From positions 1 through 64,000 of the forward strand of contig JAACJK010000068.1 of NCBI GenBank assembly GCA_013368325.1: DNA of 64,000 nt. The letters run 5' to 3'. The notes under the pieces are model-generated. The model was not told where the DNA came from. It was given only the letters and a program-made list of their open reading frames with translations, and did not search any database. Below, in pieces: positions 19,083 through 31,346 of this stretch. Position 1 is the first letter of the stretch. Every line of letters starts with the position of its first letter. The DNA is from Ephemerocybe angulata (Eukaryota > Basidiomycota > Agaricomycetes > Agaricales > Psathyrellaceae). The translations under genes were made by a program, and so were the position numbers.

Positions 19083-19726
19083 AATCAACCAGGTCAAGGG
19101 GACTGCCAACTGGCATTGCGGGTTACTTATACATGTACCATGTATATATCCCAACATGTACGATATCCTGCTAATAGCTACTATTTCCCCGGGGAAGCAA
19201 GGATGTAGGCGCAATCCAGCGCCACCTAGTATTTATGCATGTCTATAAGCCTCGTGACTGTCTCCAAAAAGATGGGGGGGCATAAGCCATATTTTGACAA
19301 ATTGAGTATAACGACCCCCACGCGGGAGTAGGTCGCTACAGTGACAACTTCCCTGTTGGTAACAAAAATGGATCCTGTGTTGCTAACAGGACTTCCAATC
19401 TTCCCCTTCTCTCAATACGGGCCTACCAAGAGTAGGTCCTACTGGCCTATAAGCGGCGGGCGCTTGTTTGATAGTGACGTCCTCCCTGAAAGTGCGTCAC
19501 TGAGTATGAAGGCGACTAGATGCTCCTGGCCGGCGGCAAATAGCGCAGCCCAAACCAAGAGTGTGGTGGCTGGCCAGCTGCCCGGGCCCACTACTGGTGA
19601 CTAGGAATGGCGATGAGTGGGGATAGGTTGTGTCAATTGATGGTCTATCGGGGGGCAAGTGTGTATGTGGTATTGTGCATACCGAAACCAAAGTTTGAGT
19701 ATCGTATACATCGACGTTTAGTGTTC

Positions 19727-21884
19727 TCATAGAGATATGACTGTGGCCTCGAACATTTCCTGGTGTGCAAGTACGAAATAGCTCCTCTCCTCCATCAGCT
19801 TCTCCCTATACTTCTTTGCCCTATTCATCTTAATAGGGAAGTCCTCCACCTCAGAGTAAACCGTCCCTCTCAACTCATTAGGCAACTTCGCAAACACATT
19901 CGCCTGAGGGTCATTGCCTGTAGCTGAGTTGACCTCTTCTGCCCACCAATCGAGCCTCTGGGGCGGGACATCAGCCGTGCTTATAACGCTCGTATATGGG
20001 TCGACGAGAAACAGTGCCAGAATTTTCCTGTGCCCGGGCTTCGTAGTGTCTGCGAGCTCGAACGGTTGGTCCTTGTGCTGGAGTATATTGGGGAAGGTGA
20101 TTAGCCTTCCTTCCTTGGCGACGACGCTCCCGAGAACTTGCACTGTGCCCCCATTGGAGTCCACACCGAAGACGTCGGGAAGCCATTGGTGGTACCCCCG
20201 CTCGTAGGAGATGTCATAGTATTCCGGTGATTTCGATTGTTGGCGAAATGAAAGTCTAGAGGTGGTGATGTTCTCGCACGAGTAACAGTATATTGCAATG
20301 GCACAGATGGCTTCGTTCTACGGGAAATGGAAGGTCAGATGTCATGGGAGTACCCGGTACGAGCAACTCCAGAGATTAGATTCACTCACCTTTTTCCCTT
20401 CGACATGCCAAGTGCCACCCTCGTACTTAGGTTTTTCAGGTGTGAGCTCGATGTTCACTAGCTTGACAATAATTTGGAGCGGCTTGCGGACGCCATGGCG
20501 CTCCTTTAGGCTCCAATCTTTTGGCACCTTGAGAGGCGCAAACTCTCCCGGCTCAGGTTGGATGGCACGTCTCGCATTCTTGCACCATTCGTACCACTCG
20601 TCCGAGTCCACTCCACACTTCAGAGCCTCCAATCCCTCCGGATACGCATCGCCCGCTTCTTTAACCAAGCGAATGTGTTCTTTGTTTGTGTACTCTGGGA
20701 AAAATTTGGCATGTGTGTATTCGATGCGCCGTGGGAGAGTGAAGGGTCCATTTAGGGGTGCGAGGGTGCGTTCCCAGAGAGGGATGGCGGCTGCTATCAC
20801 GTCCTCCATGACTGTGTAAAGGTCGCGATAGTGCTTGGGGTGGAGGTTGTTGATGTAGGTCAAAATTCTGAAGGAACATGGCTTTGCTTGAGCGCTCTGT
20901 GGGGGGCTAGAAAATGGCTGATGCCGGACTGCCTGACCTTGGTCTCTCACCAGAGATATCGACTTCACAAGGCAGCCACTGGAAATCCGCACTATACGGC
21001 GAGTAATAGTACCGGAAGCGTAACTCGAGCTCCCAATACGGATCATACTCGCCGTCGTAATCAAGCCTTGTGGAGCGCCGGATGACCTTGCCTTCCCCGC
21101 ACCGCGAGACGCAATCGTCCAGCGTCGTGGCCGTGGCACCGAGAGGGAGCACCCTGCTCGCCCCGTATACAAGTGGGTAGAGGCTTGGATCCACGAGGTC
21201 GAGGACTGTTTCGTTCGGATGCCAGTCCTTCTTGTGCTCTGGGACGTCCTCGAGCGGGCGTACGCATTCCAGAAGAGAAAGCCTAGTCGACTCGGCAACT
21301 GCAAAGTCGGATTTCCAGACGTCCCCGGGGAAGACTTGAATGGCGCCCCGTGGAGATGTGGGGAAATGCTCCGCACGGTACTGTAGCTCTTTTATGCAGT
21401 ATGTAAACATTTGGGCTGTCATCTCTTCATCGGCGGGTGCATCTTTGATTCTCGCCTCTGCCTCTTATTTGTCGAGGATGGCGTCGTCGAATACCTGGTA
21501 TTATGGTCCTACTGTTACTGCTACGTGTAGTGGTAGGAGGAGGGTCAAAGTACCTTTGTCGTCCAATCAGGCTTGTCAGTCACGGCGTTCATGAAGCGCA
21601 GCATTGTGAATTCTCGGAGGGTGATCAACTCCAGGCTGGCGAGCAAGATAGACCCGTCATCTCAGATAAATGCCCGTAAAGCACCAAGCAGAGAACGCAG
21701 AGAAGAATGTTACTCACATGGCACGGAGTTCCTCCCCGGTGTTGGCGAGATCTAGAGCGTTTGGGTACATCAGCTCTCCTGAGGGGATCATGTCAATGGC
21801 GTCGGCGCCAGATCCAAAAACCCAGGTCACGTCCTCGCCGTGCCCTGGCTTAGGGTATACTAGGAGGGGGAGAAAGCTCGCCAT
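19727..21884 (-). pseudogene. DUF4246 protein, copy 1, with internal stop
   Basis: Exons on the minus strand are 21884-21718, 21635-21554, 21494-20938, 20867-20390 and 20317-19727, matching copy 2 exon for exon (about 624 codons). Family hallmarks are YINNLHP near the start of exon 4, IELTPEKPKY and GGTWHVEG at its end, then NILQH and PGHRKILALFLVDP in exon 5. The HVE and later His residues resemble the metal-binding pattern of 2-oxoglutarate/Fe(II)-type double-stranded beta-helix enzymes; that is inference. Exon 3 contains a TAA at 21467-21465 where copy 2 has a Trp codon in the same context. It therefore encodes a truncated protein unless translation restarts at the ATG 17 codons later (minus 21422). 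All splice sites look intact, suggesting recent damage. Confidence 0.8.
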
Positions 21885-22115
21885 AATGGTAGGAGTTGGA
21901 GGTGAGGAGTTGTGTAACCTATTCAATTTCTGTGATCAAGCGGTGGGACTAAACTTGGTTGACTCCCCGTGTGAAAAGATATGGCACCTGGTGCCCCAGG
22001 CCCTTGTCACGCTGGATGGATAGAAGTAAGTCTTTCCGTGGTTGAGCACTCTACATTATGTATCCATGTGTACATATCGCTCCTTCGACATACTTCAATA
22101 AGACTTGCGCCACTT

Positions 22116-24246
22116 TCAGTGCTCACACAAGGAAATTGACATCCCCGCGAAGTCCTCTTGATGACCTAACAAGAATGCTTTTCTCTCTTCCATGAGTTGC
22201 TCCCGATACTCCTTTGCCTTGTCCCAGCTAATAGGAAATCCATCCACCTCTTCAAACACCGTATCTCGCAGCTCCAACGGGAGCTTTCCAAACGCATTCT
22301 TCGCCTCGGTCGAGTCCCCCAGGGAGAGCGCATCAGACAGCTCCTCTCTCCACCAGTCAAGCCTCTGGCAAGGCACGTCCGCCGTGCTGATAATATCAAA
22401 ATGGGGGTCCACAAGAAACAGAGCCACAATCTTTCGGTGGCCAGGCTTTGTTGGGTCGCTTAGCTTGAACGGCTGGACTTGGTGCTGGAGGATATTGGGA
22501 AATGTGATCAAGCGACCTTGCATCGTCTGCACGCTCCCAAGAGCTTGGATCGTGGGTTCTTCGTTTTGCAGGCCGAAGACGACGGGAAGCCAGTCATGGT
22601 GGTACTGTTCATACCCTACATCGTCGTATTCAAGGTCTGCAGATTGTTGTCGGAAGGCAAGAGAGGAGGGCGTAATGTTGGAACAAGACGAATAGTATAT
22701 GGCCGTGGCGCAGATTGCCTCATTCTGTTGAAATAGGAAAGACTCCAATATCAGTAAACTCTTTTATCGCATTGGCTCGGGGCCACAAAGACCGTAGACC
22801 CACCATCATCCCCTCGACATGCCATGACCCACCTGAATACTCAGGCTTCTCAGGCGTCAACTCGATATTCGCAATCTTCACAATAACCTGCAACCGGCCA
22901 TACGCATCTTTCAAGCTGAACGGCTCTGGCTCTGGCAGAGGCTCGAATTCATGCGGTGGTTCGGGCAGCTCGACACGCCTGGTCGCCACACACCAGTGAT
23001 GCCAGGCTTCGAGAGCAGCGTCCCACGCAGCTTCGTCCGGGCTGTCTTCCTCAAGGGGACGGTTGGTCTCGTCACGCTCCGGGTCGGGATTGTAGGTGCA
23101 GCTTTCGTAGGATATACGACGTGGGATGGAGTACTCATCTGGAGATACGTGCGGTGCTAGGGTTAGATTCCAGAGAGGGATGGAGGCGCCGATCAAGTCT
23201 TCGATGATGTGGTAGAGGGCTTTATGGTGCGTAGGGTGGAGGTTGTTGATGTAAGTCATGATTCTGGATGCCGGAAAGTATGAGTTAGATGTGTGCAGAC
23301 TTCCTCCACACAGTTCACAAGTGAAAGGTCTACGTACCTTGGTCTGTCACCTGAGATATCGACTTCGCAGGGAAGCCACTGTAGCTTCGCGCTAACTGTA
23401 GGATAGACGGACTCCCCCTCAAATTCGGGCATGGAGGCCTCTCCCTCCCCGCACCGCTTGATACAGTCTTCCAGCGTCGTAATATTAGCTCCGAGCGGGA
23501 GGACCTTGCTGACTCCATACACCAGAGGGAAGAGGCTCGGATGAACAAGGTCCAGGACCGTGCCGTTCGACCCAGGGTGCCAGTCTTTCTGGCTGTCTGG
23601 CACCTCCTCTAGAGGGCGCACTGCTTCTAACAGCGCGAGTCGTGTCTCCTCTGAGACGGCAGAGTCTGATTTATACACGTCTCCTGGAAAGACGTGGATT
23701 GCGCTGCCGACGGGGGAGTCTGTGTCGAGCTCCGATGCGCGGTATTGTAGCTCTTGGATGCAGTAGGAGAACATCAGCTCGGACATCTGCTGTTCGCGAG
23801 TGTCGGACTCGAGATTTACAGTTTCCTCCTTCCACTTCTCGATAATGGTCTGGTCGAAGACCTAAACGCATCCCAGTCATGTCTTGTGAGCTCCCGAACA
23901 CCTGGGAAGAAGTTCAGTAAGTACCTTCTTGTTCCACTCAGGCTTATCTGTCACAGCGTTGATGAAACCCAGCATCGTCCGCTCCCGGATAGTGATTACC
24001 TTGAGTCTTTCAAACGTTCGAAGAATGCGTTAGTGTCTACAGATCAGGTCATAGACTGAGCTTGAAGTTATTGACTGACCTGGGTGCGCCACCACAATGC
24101 AGGATAGCATTCGGAAATATGTCTCCGTCGGGCAGGGCCTCGATGTCCACGCCATGTCCTGGCTTAGGTTGAACAAACTTTGGGAGTTCTGTAGGCCTAT
24201 CAGCTTCACAAGAGGACTCGGCGTCTGAATCGGTATGGGAGGCCAT
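22116..24246 (-). CDS. DUF4246 family protein, copy 2
   Basis: Exons 24246-24080, 24006-23925, 23861-23338, 23263-22804 and 22724-22116 join in phase into a 613-aa protein. Introns are 63-79 nt. The conserved DUF4246 blocks are all present: QPKPGHG near residue 30, an early helical part, YCIQELQYRA, a CEVDISGDRP strand, YINNLHP, IELTPEKPEY, GGSWHVEG and the C-terminal FPNILQH...PGHRKIVALFLVDP. No signal peptide or membrane segment is seen, so it is likely cytosolic or nuclear. The biochemical role of the family is not established; the His/Glu pattern suggests a metal-dependent oxygenase fold by inference. It is the intact partner of the broken copy directly downstream on the same strand. Confidence 0.85.
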
Positions 24247-24783
24247 GTTGATGATGGTGGGTGATGTTCAAGCAGTGAGATCAGGTGTGCCAATAATCGT
24301 GCTCCGAAATAATCATCGTCGAAAGTCAACGCCTATTCTGTGAGCTTTGTGCTATTCCATGAAGCATCTTCAATAACACGTTGTATTCTGCACCTGGATC
24401 CATCTGGAACCTGCCTGGACGCGGCATCTTTTTGGTGTGTTCAGTGACTTTCGAACGGTGCAACGAATGACTCCGAGTCACGACTCACTCGGCGTGGGTA
24501 GGAGTCGCTACCAGTGTCAATGTCATACCGAAGCTAAAGACTCACACGCACGATTGACTCAAACCAGGCTCCAGAAAGGACTATCACATCTCGTTGATGT
24601 CATTTCGCCGTAACCTCAAAGCCTTCAGCTGTCCCTTCCGCTCCATGTCCGTAAGCGCCCGTTACTTCCGTCAGCCGAGCGCTCCGTACAGCGATTTGAA
24701 AGTTGGAAGTCAGGTTATTGGATGACGGTCGTAAGCAGGAGGTGGCTGTCAACAGCGAACACCGGTCCTTGCCGCTTAGACAG
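24247..24783. other. Intergenic stretch
   Basis: No gene is visible between the DUF4246 start and the transposon. It should contain the DUF4246 copy 2 promoter. Confidence 0.4.
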
Positions 24784-24790
24784 CTATTCG
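24784..24790. repeat. Target-site duplication, left
   Basis: CTATTCG directly precedes the left terminal inverted repeat; the same 7 bases follow the right end at 25791-25797. Confidence 0.75.
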
Positions 24791-25790
24791 TGGGGGTGAC
24801 CAATTCCTGATGAAGTCGACGCGCGTGACAGAGGTGTCACACGTGGTGACAAACCCAAAAGGTGAAACCAAACACCTTTTCCTCCATCGTACCTTCCGTT
24901 GCTCGAATCTGGTAGATTTTAAATGTAGAATCGTACATAGAGACCCAATAGAGTATATATTGAGTTTTATATGTCTCCCAATGGCCCCGGTGATCATATA
25001 TCATCGCAATTTAGCAAAATCACTGCCAATTTGGCAGGGGAAACTTGAAATGAATAGAACTCGGCGAGAACTTCTCCAAATGCTTTGATTCAAAGAGAGA
25101 AGTTCGACTAAATGTATCTATCTATAACTCTCCGGTTTTAGATTCTTTATAGACTTGCCTAGTATTGAGATAGACCATTAAAATGGGGAGTATTGGCCTA
25201 TTAGAGGGGGTTATACAAAAATCTAAAACCGGAAAGTTGTTCAGAATTCGATTCTAAGTAAAAGACTTCTACACACCCAATCAATCCGATGAGAGGAACG
25301 AGAGTTCTATTCATTACAAGCTGGGCAGAAGTATGCAAAGGATTCCTAGATCTGAAAAGTGCACAGTGTATGAATTTATTGAAATACAGCACAAGCGCAT
25401 GATAGCTATGCATAGCTTCAAAATGGTATAGCTTGTGCGCTTATGCGTGCCCGGAATGGGGAGCTATTCGAGGTACATTGAGGAGGCATCGACGCATCAC
25501 TCTGCACTGGATCAAGCCAAAAGCGGAAATAGGCACACAGTTGCAGGCAATCCCGCACCTTTTGGCCTCTCGAAAGTGTTCATAGGCAAAGGCAACAAAA
25601 ATATAATGGTCAACACACTCTAGTACTACTCCTGTACACGATTGACTGTTTTAGTTACCTCTAACTCCATCCTGGCCTTTTCTATAGCCAATACTTGCCA
25701 CTGGCGCCCCTCGTCTCAGGTTTTCGCGTCACAGTGTGACGCGCATCACAAATGTCCAGCCGTGTGACATACGGGAATTGGTCACCCCCA
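24791..25790. mobile_element. 1,000-bp non-autonomous DNA transposon
   Basis: The element begins TGGGGGTGACCAATTCC and ends with its exact reverse complement, a 17-bp perfect terminal inverted repeat, and is flanked by a 7-bp direct repeat CTATTCG. Subterminal regions are rich in GTGAC/GTCAC words (24826-24850 and 25728-25750), a usual arrangement for transposase binding sites. The interior is AT-rich, has no credible coding frame and contains an imperfect palindrome. Superfamily is uncertain: a 7-bp (possibly 8-bp) duplication would be nearest to hAT-like or KDZ-like elements. It would depend on a transposase encoded elsewhere. Confidence 0.85.
25049..25315. repeat. Imperfect palindrome inside the transposon
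   Basis: Two nested inverted pairs share the centre 25182: AATGAATAGAACTC at 25049-25062 with its complement at 25302-25315, and CCGGTTTTAGAT within 25126-25150 with its complement within 25213-25238. The segments between match poorly. Confidence 0.75.
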
Positions 25791-25797
25791 CTATTCG
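25791..25797. repeat. Target-site duplication, right
   Basis: CTATTCG immediately after the right terminal inverted repeat, identical to 24784-24790. Confidence 0.75.
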
Positions 25798-25984
25798 TCC
25801 CGATATAGACTTTCGCGCTCCGCTACCATCAGCGCCCGGACGGCCATTTTGGCGCCCAGAAGGAGCATTCAACTTTTGCTGTTGCTCAAAGTATTCAGAG
25901 CCATCTCCATGCCTACCCCACCCTCTGGCGGCCTCCTACATCTGCGACTGAGGCAGCGCACGACCACGAGTAGGAGTAGGACTT

Positions 25985-27227
25985 ATGGCTGGAGACCTCG
26001 CTGTGGAAGATATTGTCGATGTACACGTCAACTCTTTGGCTCTAGGTGCGTGCCGTCACATTCCTCCCTTCGCTCGTTCGAGCCTGCTCAGCTACAGCTT
26101 GAACTTACCCTCCGGCGTCGCCGTTTGTGTACAGGCGCTCAAATATGCATAGGGGTCTTCCTGGTCTCTGCGTATCGAAGAACGCCACGGGAGCGGCAGA
26201 AAACAAAGTTGCCGTTTGTCGTGCTCAGCTTTGTCTTGGCGGCTCTTTTTCTCCTGCACGCAGTATGCGTTTCGTTCACCCAATCGGACGTGCTCGCCTT
26301 GCCGGATAATTCTAGTGAGCTGGTGTTTACGACGAGCAAGAGGCAGGCCACTCGGAATGCTGTCGATACCTCTAGTCAGGTTTTCCTAAGCTTTGTGGGG
26401 AATGGTATACTTGTGAGTATCGGATACTCCTCTACGTTACGGGCGTGGTCTGATACATTCTGTTCTTTTTTAATTCCTCGTAGCTGTATCGGTGTTACAT
26501 GGTGATGCAGGATAAACTGTGGATCCTTATCCTTCCCGTACTAATGTATCTTGTTTCTCTCGGTACGTCGCACCGGTGTTTATGCTCACTGTTTCATGCA
26601 CTTATTCAGCTCGCCACGCAGTCATGGGCATCCTCTCTCTCGTGTCTGGAATCTCGATATTAGATTACATCCATCTTGGGGCCCTCAAAGGGGCAACCAT
26701 ATTCCAGCTGTCTTGGTTCCTCCTTTCAGTGGCGGTCAACGTTTCTGTGACGGCCATAATATCGTTCAAGATTGTGAGCTCTCAACGCACGCTGGCGAAA
26801 AGCTTGTCAAAGGAGCACGTCCGGACGTATAACAATATCATCTTGATATTGACGGAGTCGAGCTTGCCGTTTACGCTGCTAGGGATTGCGGCGAGTGTGG
26901 TGGTGGGTCTCAATGAGACGAATATAGTAGACTCAGAGCAGTCTTTGTCTAATGCATGGTATGCGTTCTGCGTAAGTACCTTGGATCCTAGTGACTTGAA
27001 CTTGGGGTTCGATCATGCTGACCTTAGGTTATTTTTGGGCTTGCTAGGCGTTGTCCCCACAGCTTATTATTTTCCGAGTGGTCACAGATAGAGCTTGGGC
27101 GAAAGACCTTCAAACCGCTACGTCAGACATGGCGATTTCTCAACCAATTGCCTTTGTTGGGAGGGACCAGCGCAGACATCGTGATGGAGTAGAAACCGAG
27201 GATGACAGTGATTCGTCAGGACATTAG
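25985..27227 (+). CDS. Seven-helix membrane protein, Agaricomycete family, copy 1
   Basis: Exons 25985-26045, 26135-26412, 26484-26562, 26610-26971 and 27048-27227 give a 319-aa protein. Hydrophobic segments appear at about residues 17-35, 53-72, 108-125, 128-150, 165-187, 210-232 and 250-262, consistent with seven helices and a polar C-terminal tail. The final exon begins with the block ALSPQLIIFRV that is also present, as ALAPQLLIFRI, in the second copy at 31347-32822. These proteins resemble basidiomycete seven-transmembrane proteins of unknown ligand; no G-protein-coupling motif can be assigned. The acceptor of exon 4 could lie nine bases further on. The gene starts about 190 bases after the transposon, which is therefore within its promoter region. 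Confidence 0.75.
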
Positions 27228-27679
27228 CAAGAAAGCTCACTCCAATCAACTTTCCCGGACATGTATATTATACCTACCTATGTGCTATGGCTTCTACTCT
27301 ACATAGAGTGGTGATCTACCCGGATTGAGGAGTCCAAGGCACAAAGTTGAAAGGTAGATAGGGGCTAACCGTGTTTGGTGTTGTTAGGGATCAAATTGTT
27401 TCCTGGCATGAATCAGCGTTGTGGAAGTTGCCTCCTGCCGTTCTCCTCAGCCCCTCTATACCTTGGAGAATTGCTCGGAAAACAGGTTCTGTGTATTTCT
27501 ACGCAGAAATCATCTCTACCGCGACACACTAGTGCAATTTTACCCGTTGCACCCCTCGCAAACCTCCCGTCACACGCCTTTCATCGACCCAGAGCTCGAT
27601 TACATCTTGTACGTTTATCTCCATATCTCTCGGTTAGATTTTGCTGACGGTATCCATAGTCTTATTTCCAGTTACTCTT
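27228..27679. other. Intergenic stretch with 5' leader of the deubiquitinase
   Basis: No gene. A possible 5'-UTR intron (GTACGT at about 27609 to TAG at 27659) ends 20 bases before the ATG at 27680. Confidence 0.4.
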
Positions 27680-30600
27680 ATGACAAGCCCGCAGTCACCC
27701 TACCCACATGGCACCCATGGCCCGGGCCCATCGTACTATCATCAACCGCCACCAGTCTATGGGGGCAGTAGTCCGGGAGGGAACCCACATTACGGTTACC
27801 AGCAGTATCCTCCACCTCCACCTCCACACATGAACTCACACCATCCGGGGCCATCGAGACCAAACGGTCGTGGCGGAGGTCCATACAATCCACGAAACCA
27901 GAACCCCAACCCCTACAATTACTATCAGCCATACGGGCATCACCCAGGGCCTGTACCCATGCACCCACCGAACCCGCACCCATACCCGCGTACTCAACCT
28001 TATTCACCCGCCTATGCCTACTTAAACCCTGCTGCACCAGCATTCACGCCACCCCCGCGGCACACTCCACAGCCCATGTCTCCGTCTCCCGCAAAACGAC
28101 CTGCGATACCCCAACAAGCCCCTGTTAGCCCCGCTGGTTTCTACGAACCAACTGATTTCGCTGCTTCATCGCCGCAGCTTTCCGCACCCATCCCTGTAGT
28201 CTCACCACGAGCACAAAAGCTCTCCGCGCCACTTCAAGTAGAGGCACCCCCTGCGTCAGAGCCCTTCGATCCGCCATCAGAGGCTGTCGAAGAAACACCA
28301 AGCCCTAGATCTCCAGCGCCTCCAGCGCACGAACCCGCGGCTACCGAAGCCACTTCAGAGTCAGAACCAGAGCCAGCGCCCTCATCCCCCGCTTTAGAAC
28401 CTTCCACGAATGCTGCGCAGTCGCCAGCTTACAATCAAATGGGCTCAATACATACACAAGAGTCCCTCACCACCGACGCGTCATCGGCAACCCCAGAATC
28501 CCCCATTGATTCCTCATCGAGTCACCCCATGATCTCATTTGCCATCTGGTCTCGTCGACCCCGCGATCCTACAAACGCACCGGGCATCATCATATCGCCC
28601 AAAGCCTGCCCACCTCAGAACGTTGTCGAAGGGGCATCGGACACCAAGACGCCCCCCATATCGCCACCCTCCTCCCCCCGGGTATCGAAGAAGAAGCTCG
28701 CTCCTTCCGCATCAAGAGACTCCACCCTTCTCGACAGTTTGTACTCTCAAACGAGTTCCACTGTTCCATCGTCCGCTGTTACAGAAAACGCAGACACCCC
28801 GACCATCCCAGGGTCCCCTGCGACCACGAACACTTCCGTCTCCACTTCCGGACTCGCTACAGCGGTCGAAAGTAAATTTCAGTCCGCGGAATTGAAGGAA
28901 GCGCCCAAGGAGGCGTCGCAGGATGCCGTTCCAGAAGCAATCAAACCCTCTGCTTCTTCCGTGGACGAAACCCCCACATCGTCGGCCACAGATGCGGCCC
29001 CTGTCTCATCCAATGACAAGAAGGATGGCGCTGCTGACGCTGCCGCACAGTCGTCTCCGGCTGTAGAAGCGGAGCCCTCAGCCCCCGCTGCCCCTGCCAC
29101 TCCTGCTCCCCCACCAATCAAGAAGTCATGGGCTTCCCTCCTGCGACCCACCGGGTCGGCTGCGGCCAGCATAGCCGCGAAAAACGCGCTCCCCACATCG
29201 TCCATCGTCGGATTCTCCATCCCAGCAGATGCTCCCCCAGGGCAGCACGTCTCCCCGACGAAGAAAAGCGAGCTCGTAAACCTGCTCATGAGCAACCCTC
29301 CCTCTGCGGCATCCATCCCCAAGGTCCGCTCTCGCGGGCTGGTAAACAGTGGCAACATGTGTTTCGCGAACTCGGTGCTGCAGATTCTCGTGTACTGCCC
29401 GCCTTTCCACCGGCTCTTCGTGGAACTCGGAAAGCTGCTTCCCGCGGTTAACGCTGCGGAAAAGGCGGAGAAGGAGGCGGGTGTGTGGGCTGGTCCACCG
29501 TCGAGCACGGCGTCGGCGTCGGTCTCGGCTCCTTCTACGAAGGTGTCTTCGGTGACGCCGCTGGTCGATGCCACGGCGCTGTTCTTGAAAGAGTTTTCGG
29601 CGGAGAAGAAGGAGAAAAAGGGCGTTGCGAATGGGAAGAATGGGGCTGCTGCGTCGGGCAGTGGTGGGTATACTTATGGTGGGTATGGGCGTGGAAAGGG
29701 CAAGGAGAGGGACTTCGCGGATCTGGACGATGATGATTGGGATATGGACTCGTTCTTGCCTACGTACATCTATGATGCCATGAAGGAGAAGAAGAGGTTT
29801 GATACGATGAGGGTGAGTCGAGTATTGTCAGTCGTATATGTGCGGCTTGTTCATGGCGTTCGTTTGTTTGCAGGGCGGCCAGCAGGAAGATGCTGAAGAG
29901 TTCCTTGGGTTCTATCTGGACACGCTTGAGGAGGAGCTTTTGCTGCTCTTGAATTCGATCAATGCTGAGCAGGCGAGCAAGCCTACGGTCGAAGAAAAGG
30001 AAGTTCCCGCCACGAAGGAAGAGGGCTGGATGGAAGTTGGGAAGAAGAACAGGATGGTTGTGACCAGAACTGTAAGTCGTCGCCTCCAGCGCCCTCCTTC
30101 CGTCCGTTGACGGTTATAACCTTTGTTTTCCTATAGATTAAAGCGAATGAATCGCCCATCACCCGGATATTCGGTGGCAAATTCCGCTCGACTCTCCGGG
30201 CGCCCCGGCAGAAGGACTCTGTCGTTATAGAGGATTGGAGGTCGCTGAGGTTGGATATTCAGGTACGTCTACCTCCCCGAGACCCCCTTGAAAGGTACTG
30301 ATTGCGCCCCCGCAGCGAGATGAAATTCGGACGATCCAAGATGCACTTTCGTACATCTCTGCCCCATCACACGTCCAGGTTTCTATCCCGACACAACCTG
30401 GCGTGCCCGTGGAAGCTACCCAGCAAGTGCTCATCGAGTCGCTGCCTCCCATTTTGGTTTTGCATATCAAACGATTCTGTTATGACATTAATGTGAAGGG
30501 TGTTGTGAAGGTTGGAAAGCAGGTAGCGTTTGGGCCGGAACTCGATATTGGATCAGGTACGCACTCTTTGGTTATGCTATATCCTTGAACAATGTAATTG

Positions 30601-30897
30601 ACCTCATCCTGTCCTCTAGAACTCATGGCGCCCGCGGCTAAGAAGATCGGCCCTACACGATACAAACTCTTCGGTGCTCTCTATCACCATGGGCAGTCGG
30701 CTTCTGGCGGACACTACACGTTGGATGTCCTACACCCCAACAGATACCCCAACGCTGCGGTTGGAAGGCCGAAGGAGGGTTGGGTGAGGATCGACGATGA
30801 CTTGGTGTCGGATGTGAGACACGAGGATGTCTTTGGCGCCGCACAGGAGAGGGATGATGGGCGCAGTGCGTATCTGTTGTTTTATAGGAGGGTCTGA
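27680..30897 (+). CDS. Ubiquitin-specific protease, Ubp3/USP10 type
   Basis: Exons 27680-29812, 29874-30071, 30137-30262, 30316-30556 and 30620-30897 encode 991 aa. The first about 550 residues are Pro/Ser/Ala-rich and probably disordered, beginning with a Tyr/Pro/His/Gly-rich stretch. The catalytic domain starts with the Cys box GLVNSGNMCFANSVLQ (Cys 561), has QQEDAEEF near 715, the LPPILVLHIKRF block, and a His box with SASGGHYTLDV (His 931). This Cys box and the disordered N-terminal half match the Ubp3/USP10 branch. In yeast, Ubp3 with Bre5 removes ubiquitin from trafficking and ribosomal substrates and supports ribophagy. No Bre5 partner is visible here. A Hel2-type E3 ligase lies 2.4 kb downstream. 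Paralogous assignment within USPs is the main uncertainty. Confidence 0.9.
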
Positions 30898-31346
30898 GGT
30901 GTGTTGTGCGATCTCCGTTTTGTCTTCTCGTTCTGTTTGTTTTATTAGTCACACTATTACTGCGAATCGGACTTTTCTCTTTCAATTCCTTCAGACTGAT
31001 CCTTCAGACCTGCTTCAGACTGACTTTTCGAGTGGAAGGGCGTTGGATTACTGGAAGGAGCTAAATGAGCGCCCGTGATCCCCGTACGCCGATCTGGGTA
31101 GGGGTAGGGTAAGCTGTGCCAGCGCCGTCGGACATGAGCAGATCCCTTTGAATTAGCTCCGTGCAAGCCTGCATGGAACACATGTTGCTGTCAACGAGAG
31201 GCCTTATAAGGTGGGCGATAGGCACGCCCACCTCAATCGCTTACCACGACCTCCAACTTTCGCCCGCCAAGTCGTCGTCGCCTGTTGAGCGCTATTAAGC
31301 GCCGGCGCCGATCGACTCGCCTGTAGCTGACGAGGACACGCTAGCT
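30898..31346. other. Intergenic stretch
   Basis: About 450 bases with no gene; includes the 3' flank of the deubiquitinase and the promoter region of the next gene. GCGCCCG and GCGCCGGCGCC words occur near 31070 and 31305. Confidence 0.4.

Larger units (their letters stand above)
18131..19726. other. Gene-free repeat-rich stretch
   Basis: About 1.6 kb with no credible coding frame. It holds a pair of hairpin-forming repeats (18887-18930 and 19039-19082), and scattered short words such as GGTAACAAAAATG at 18659 and 19361. It looks like mobile-element debris, but no element could be delimited. Confidence 0.4.

Noticed and set aside
28879..29574. 231-codon minus-strand frame over the deubiquitinase gene
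   Set aside because: It is the shadow of a GC-rich coding exon; the plus-strand product has a clear catalytic domain.
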